Positions 58,695 to 64,000 of a stretch of 64,000 bases of DNA are shown here, one piece after another. The stretch comes from Helianthus annuus. Taxonomy: Eukaryota; Streptophyta; Magnoliopsida; Asterales; Asteraceae. Position numbers and translations under genes: made by a program. Location of the stretch: NCBI RefSeq assembly GCF_002127325.2, contig NC_035448.2, positions 59,263,577 to 59,327,576 of the forward strand. The letters are read 5' to 3'. How positions within the stretch are numbered: the stretch's first letter is position 1; each line of letters begins with the position of its first letter. The notes under the pieces were generated by a model, which saw nothing but the letters and a program-made list of their open reading frames with translations, had not been told where the DNA came from and made no database searches.

Positions 58695-59218
58695 TCAGAT
58701 AAGAAACCTATACCTATATTATGTGGACACAGAATTCAAAACCGACGTCGTGACATTCCTCCGTCGTGCGGCCCGGAGAACGACACACACTTGACGAAGA
58801 CACGAGATCGACTTGTTTAACAAGGATGACATCATGATGACATCAAGATGATGTCATTATGACATCATCAACGTGTATATTGATGTTATATTGCATGCCT
58901 ATTTCGATCTTGAGTCCATATCTATTTCGATATGTTATATCGACATATATAAAATATGTATATCAATGGATAAATGTCTATATCAACTAGGACATGTATC
59001 GATATAGAGAGAAACATCGAAACAGATCTCTATTTCGATGTATATCGATATAATTGTTTATGTTTCGATGTATCTCTAGTTCTATTTCGGTATGTTTCGT
59101 TGTGTGTGTTTCTGTTTCGATGTAACTCTGCTGTATGGACTGTAAATACAGCAGAGGCTCTGTTTCTTTAGATAGAGAACACACTCAGAGAGTATGAGAG
59201 CACTTTGTTGGACTTTGT
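58695..59218 (+). other. Promoter-like stretch with palindromic ATGATGTCAT and TTTCGATGTATATCGA units
   Basis: No gene. 58826-58872 holds inverted GATGACATCA / TGATGTCATT units. 58895-59120 holds at least six TTTCGAT(G/A)TA-like units. Then CTGTAAATACAGCAGAGGCTCTG with a TATA-like core at about 59140 and an A/C-rich start. This could be U3-R of an unrecognised LTR, but I cannot define either end. Confidence 0.35.
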
Positions 59219-59350
59219 AATGACAATGATTTGGTGCATATGGAAATCTAGAAATGAATTGGCATTATCGGAAAAGAAATTAAGCATAGCCAAAACTATG
59301 GAAGACATTAGATCTCCCCGTTGAGGGGATTTCCTGAAAAGAATGGAGTA
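59219..59350 (+). pseudogene. LINE-type (non-LTR) retrotransposon C-terminal relic
   Basis: Reads IWCIWKSRNELALSEKK then LSIAKTMEDIRSP and a stop. The W-x-x-W-K-x-R-N pattern is the conserved end of plant LINE reverse-transcriptase/RNase H proteins. Only about 35 codons survive; it is too short to place in a family. Confidence 0.5.
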
Positions 59351-59697
59351 ATTTTGATTTTGTATTTTCAGAGTAAAACATAACTTAAATTAATATTAAT
59401 TATAAAAGTTTTTTAACTTAAAATAATAATATTTAATTAATAAGAGAGAGAAAAGCATCCCTACTTATTCGCTATGAAAATATTAAACATAGAAATTAAA
59501 TAACTTCATAATTACTCATTCAACAAATATGGAAAATACATAACTACTAAACATACTTATATAAGATGAAACACCAAGATAAATGCGTGTCTAACCTAAT
59601 CAATTTATGTTTCAAGATAACACATCTCACACGATTAACAAAACAATATTTTTCAAATCAATCAACCAAATAAAATCAAACCTGCAAAACTAAAGGT

Positions 59698-59698
<1 letters not shown>
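59351..59698. other. AT-rich intergenic stretch
   Basis: About 350 bp, strongly AT-rich, no gene or repeat that I can support. It ends at a TA microsatellite. Confidence 0.6.

Positions 59699-59736
<38 letters not shown>
59699..59736. repeat. TA microsatellite, left flank of the GGCGTTT element
   Basis: About 18 TA units; a matching tract lies at 62141-62167 on the other side of the element. Confidence 0.9.
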
Positions 59737-59739
<3 letters not shown>

Positions 59740-62136
59740 ACGAGTTCGGGAGAAAACGCTCAAAAGTGTGAGAACGGTGAGAACGCTTCCTGACCCAACA
59801 CGTGTCACGCCGCTTAGAAAAGGGCGGAGGGGTTTTTTGTCCTTTCATCTTCTGCTTTTACAATTCCGCTTTTTCCCAATGTTGTTTTAATTTTTGGTTT
59901 TTAAGATTTTTGGTGTTTACCAAATTAAATAATTAATGGCGTTTTAATGGTTTCATTGTATCAACATTTTTGCGTTTATGGCGTTTATTCACATCGTATG
60001 CCATTGGAACCCATGGGGCAGGAAATCTATTTGAATGGCGTTTTCCAAGGGGTTTTAAACAAGATGACCTATTGTTCTATTATTTTTTATAAACATTTTG
60101 GCGTTTTACTATTGTTAAATTATATTTCAACCACAGGAAAAAAAATACAAGGGATGGAAATGAATTAAAAATCCTAATCGGATCTCTTTTCCCAATCTTC
60201 ACTGTCATCAGTCTCTGTCTTCTTTATATATACAAGAACTGTCACCAAATATATGGCGTTTTATGTAAAACTTAACAAACCCATCGGTTTGATTTTTTTT
60301 GCCTGCTCGTCTGTTGAAATGGCTTTTTGTGAATGTTTGGGGACATAGATCTATGGCGTGTGAGTGGGTTTTTTTCTTTTTCTTTATCTGGATCTTTATC
60401 TTTATAGTGAACCCACTCTTCAGTGTCATTAATCTCTTCTCCTCATCCAAACCTTCTTCAAGAACTAAAAATACAAAATGCCATATGACTGGCATCAGTA
60501 TCTTTTTCTTGAAATTCTGTCCATCTCATGCAGCAAAATCTTTCTGAGTTATTCCCCTCTGATAACAATTCATTCAGTTTATTTGTTCGTGTTTTACAGT
60601 GGGTGGTATTTAGTAGTATTGGCGTTTGTTTTTTTTTTTTTTTTTTGTTTGATCAAATGGAAGTTGCTGAGACGTATCATTTTATAGGATGTCTTTTTGG
60701 CGCCTAAATTAGGCGGTGCATTATTATAATAAAGTATTCGTCTTTTTAGTTACTGTTTTGTAGTTAATGTTTTTTATAAGCTTTATCTCTGAAGTCTGTA
60801 ACACGTCCCATCATTCAAGTTTGGCGTTTTAGATTCTTCAGTATTACTGATTTTGTATTTACTGTTTCTAGTTACATTTTCAAGTTTGCTTTTTATTTTT
60901 TATTATTTTTTTTTGGTTTTTTATAATAATTTTTCAAAGTAATTTTATTATAGTTTGGGAGTTTTTTGGTGGCGTTTAACTGGATTATATCGTTTAAACA
61001 AGCATTTTGGTGTTTTGGCGTTTTTATTATATATGGCGTTTTTATTATATAACAATTAAGTGAAAAGGAAAATAAAAAAAAAGAATACATAAACAATTGA
61101 TCTTCCAAATCTTTTTTGAAAAGGAAAATAAAAAAAAATACATAACAATTTTGGTTGGTTCGACTTTTGTATGATTCATTTTGTTTTTTTGTTTTTCAAC
61201 TAGTTTTTTATGTTGCTGTTTGGAAGCACACAGTCTGACATCAGCATCTTTTTCTTGAAGATTTGTCCATATCATGCAGCAAAATGTTATTGAGTTTAAA
61301 TCCTTCAGCAAACAATCTTGAATTTTTACAATCAACAATGTTTGATTTTTTTTAACTTTTTTGGCATTTTACCGATAAAAAGAACGCCACGAAGTAAGAT
61401 CACATTAACCTCAAATTTTGATCATGTTAAAATCAATAATGTTTTGTTGTATGAGATGGACAACATTGTTAATCCTCGGTTAAGAAAGATAACTGACAAT
61501 GTTGTCCATCCCATACAGCTAAATTTTATTGACAACAAACCTCAATAATGTTTTTGTATGTTTTAGCGTTATAAATTGGATGGAAGTTTAGGATAAGTCA
61601 ATAAGATTTTACTCGATGAAATGGACAATATCCTCACTTAAGGATTTTGTCTATTTCATTGAGCGAAATCTTACTGACAGCCAAACTGAATTTCAAAGAA
61701 AAAAAACGTTTTGGGGTAGAAGATATTTGATGTTTGGGTTTTTTGGCATTTCTAAGGAGAATGGGTTATATCAAATATGGCGTTTGGGTTTTTGTGTGTG
61801 TTTTTAATTGAAGGTCTGAAATGTTGTATATATATGACTTTTTTGGCTGTTTTTAGGCGGGATCTTACTATAATTAAGTTTGCCGTTTTATATTTAATGG
61901 CGTTTTACTTAGAATGGTCTGTGATTTTTGTTTTTGGCGTTTTATTTCATGAGATGGCGTTTTGTGTGGAGTAGTCAAAAGACCCTTTTACCCTTAATGA
62001 AGCGCGTCCACGTAATAAAATTGATGTTATTTACGAAAACGCCACCGCGCCAATCTAGTCCATAGATTGTTTTGATCGGACGATCGTTAAGCGTTCTCAT
62101 TGTTCTCACACTTTTCATTGTTTTCTCTAAATCCCG

Positions 62137-62140
<4 letters not shown>
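59737..62140. mobile_element. 2.4-kb non-autonomous element inserted in a TA microsatellite, with dispersed GGCGTTT motif
   Basis: Inverted ends of about 55 bp: left ...GAGAAAACGCTCAAAAG, TGTGAGAACGGTGAGAAC...; complement of right ...GAGAAAACAATGAAAAG, TGTGAGAACAATGAGAAC.... Both ends abut TA microsatellites, as for TA-repeat-inserted families such as rice Micron. No transposase frame. GGCGTTT occurs 14 times on the plus strand from 59938 to 61961 and I find one complement (AAACGCC near 62036). Superfamily undetermined. Confidence 0.7.

Positions 62141-62167
<27 letters not shown>
62141..62167. repeat. TA microsatellite, right flank
   Basis: About 13 TA units immediately after the right inverted end. 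Confidence 0.9.
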
Positions 62168-62528
62168 TTCATGTTTCTAACATGTCATTTGTTTATGGTT
62201 ACCAACCTTTAAACTTGTTTAGACTAACAAGTTAAATATGTCATCTTTAAATCACACATCTTTAGGTAAATAGATACGTATAAGCTAAATTAAATTAAAA
62301 AAACCCAAAAGTCCACTAACATCATTTGTAGTTATAAACAGACGTTCATGCACATAAACGAACGAACATAACCTATGTTCATGTTTATTCATTTAACTTA
62401 ATGAACGAAATTTCCTATTTGTGTCTATTCACTTATTAAACCAACGAACATAAATGAACTTCTACCATATTCACGAAGTCTAATGAGACATCCGGCTTAA
62501 AAACCTAACGGTACACAAACACATGGTG
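62168..62528. other. AT-rich intergenic stretch
   Basis: No gene. Several GAACGAA/TTCATG-type short units (62340-62460), probably decayed repeat. Confidence 0.5.
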
Positions 62529-62536
62529 CTAGAAAC

Positions 62537-62742
62537 TAGGGATGAGCACGATACTCGTCCAGTACCGAAAGTATCGATATTGAAATACGGGGAAAATTGG
62601 TACCGGTATCAAATACACCGGTTTGGTACCGGTATCGGTATTTACTGGTGTTTTACCCGTAAATACCGGTACCAGTACCAAAAAACATGGAATACGGGAA
62701 CCGATACCGGTGAATATACCCAGTACCAAATGCTCATCCCTA
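62537..62742. mobile_element. hAT-type MITE, TSD CTAGAAAC
   Basis: 206 bp with perfect 12-bp inverted ends TAGGGATGAGCA, flanked by a perfect 8-bp CTAGAAAC (62529-62536 and 62743-62750). The interior is built from GGTACCGGTAT and its complement (at least eight ACCGG/CCGGT occurrences). The 142-codon frame across it is a by-product of the repeat. Confidence 0.9.
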
Positions 62743-62883
62743 CTAGAAACATAGAGGATGGGAAACAACTAATGACCAAAAAAGATAAAAGAACAGAAAT
62801 CGTATGCACAATCACATATATGGTTTGTAGTGGAACCCTACCGTCTCTGATCCATTCAACACACACAATTTCTTTTCCGTTTA

Positions 62884-64000
62884 TGTCACACCCCAACCGA
62901 TGGCGGAAACATCGGAGTGAGACGAAAACTAGATTGCAAGAGACTTCATAACGCTATTTGTGTCAAGTATTTAATAATTACTTTTCACATTGGTTGAAGT
63001 AGAATATAACAAGTTTGAATAACAACAAGCATAAAAGAACTAAAATTTCATTTCATTACATAACAGTTTAATACAAGATTTGGAAAAAAAAATACAACAA
63101 GCTTGAAAATAAAATACGATACAACAAGTATTAAGGTTTAAATGTGTTTCTAGGCAGTCCTACTAGATTCCGTACATCATCAGAATCCTGCAACATGTAT
63201 TAAAAGCATAGATCAATACAAAAAGTACTGGCGAGCATACAAGTTTGAATATAAGTATATGTATAAAAGTCCATTTCAATCCAACGTGGCAATTTACATT
63301 CAAGTTAAATCTAGCATACATAAATAACCTAAGCGTAACAAACACCATGGATAAACAAGTTGAAACTAACATGTATTAACAACCTAAGCAATACAATTAG
63401 CGTGGATATACAAGTTGGAACTAACGTACATAAACAACCTAAGCATAACAAATAATGTGCTCGATGGATTGAGTGGTCGAATATGGTTGATTGTATAAAG
63501 TGGATTTTGTTAGTTGATACATGTTGCACCCAAAATGCCTTAAAGCGTAAAAAGGGGTCGAGTATGCTCACCTTGATTGCGTATAAGAGTTCCTTGAAAT
63601 AACGCACGAGTAAGGATGGAGAATTCCAAGAGAATGAACGAGAGAGGTTATCCAAACTCAAAGGAATCGAGTTCCGTCGTATGCTCCGTTAGTCTCCGGT
63701 GGTGCCTCTGAGTCCCGACAGAATCTTCAGCGATGTTTGCTCCTTCCGGTAAGGGTGTAAGTGACACAGACGTGTAGTGCGGATTAACCATTGACCCGAC
63801 GGTTGACCGAGTTGACCCGAAACAAACTGAATCGGCTGAAACAGAGTTGTCGCCGTTCACCGCTACCGCCGTCTCTCTCTCACTCGACGTCTTCTCTCTC
63901 TGCGCTGTTGAGTGCCACCACCAGAATGGTGGTGGTCGGCCGTTCAATCGGACAAGACCAGGGGTTGTGTTTGGTTGTGTTTGCCGGAAAACCGGCCGGA
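62884..64000 (-). repeat. Element J: start of a large LTR, running off the window
   Basis: Starts TGTCACACCCCAACCGATGG, identical to the first 20 bases of the element B LTR, then diverges. No PBS precedes it, so it is the outer end of a 3' LTR or a solo LTR in minus orientation. It shares with element B the segment around the donor-like GGTGAGCATACTCGACCCC (63554-63572, minus). The flank GTTTA (62879-62883) is the candidate duplication. The frame at 63648-63947 within it is not supported as a gene. Confidence 0.75.

Noticed and set aside
62523..62951. 142-codon plus frame
   Set aside because: Runs through the hAT MITE and into LTR J; composition follows the GGTACCGG repeat.
63648..63947. 99-codon minus frame at the right edge
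   Set aside because: Within the LTR-like sequence J; no family resemblance and low-complexity ends.

Overview
The window is a plant nuclear sequence: long LTR retrotransposons nested in one another, MITEs, Mutator-like and Helitron-like remnants, and one well-supported host gene with spliceosomal introns, a FRIGIDA-like (FRL) gene at about 52.3-57.1 kb on the minus strand. The LTR styles (ends TGTCACACCCC or TGTAACACC, PBS matching initiator tRNA-Met, GC-rich palindromic modules in U3) remind me of Asteraceae repeats such as sunflower, lettuce or chrysanthemum. That family assignment is from memory, not from a search.

Layout, with elements named A to J. Positions 1-44.9 kb are essentially one nested stack. 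Element C (minus, Ty3/gypsy, decayed) is the oldest layer: gag/pol remnant 15189-17750, PBS 18404-18415, 5' LTR 18419-20718 continuing at 36501. Element A (plus, Ty3/gypsy; pol end 1-351, 3' LTR 11790-15188) sits in the RT region of C. Element B (minus, 379-11776, TSD AAGGG) is intact and very young, and sits in the polypurine tract of A. Element D (minus, non-autonomous, gag-protease only; LTRs 20719-22903 and 34941-36500) sits in the 5' LTR of C. D is itself hit by F, a copia-like deletion derivative (22143-22825, TSD CAAAG), and by E, a full-length Ty3/gypsy element (plus, 25093-33720, TSD CCCGA) whose gag-pol carries two in-frame TGA codons. Element G (minus, 37690-41156, TSD GCGAG) is a small non-autonomous element with strangely unequal LTRs. 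Element H (41735-44910, TSD CCAAT) is a solo LTR.

44.9-52.3 kb holds a possible Helitron end, a long-TIR Mutator-like element (45459-46643), a Tourist-like MITE (47895-48232), a possible Helitron (about 48425-49326), a 1.2-kb mini-LTR element I (50375-51591, TSD TTTAG) and possible gene fragments. 52.3-57.1 kb is the FRL gene, whose first coding intron is almost wholly a nested pair of hAT MITEs. A second long-TIR element (57117-58685, 9-bp TSD) abuts its promoter side. 58.7-64 kb holds a LINE relic, a 2.4-kb element flanked by TA microsatellites with a strand-biased GGCGTTT motif, a hAT MITE (62537-62742) and the start of another large LTR (J, from 62884).

The signals I find most worth pursuing are: GC-rich perfect palindromes placed just upstream of the TATA box in six different LTR families, and in the leader of E; the strand-biased GGCGTTT motif; the mismatched LTRs of G; conserved splice-donor-like motifs inside LTRs; and the FRL intron made of MITEs.
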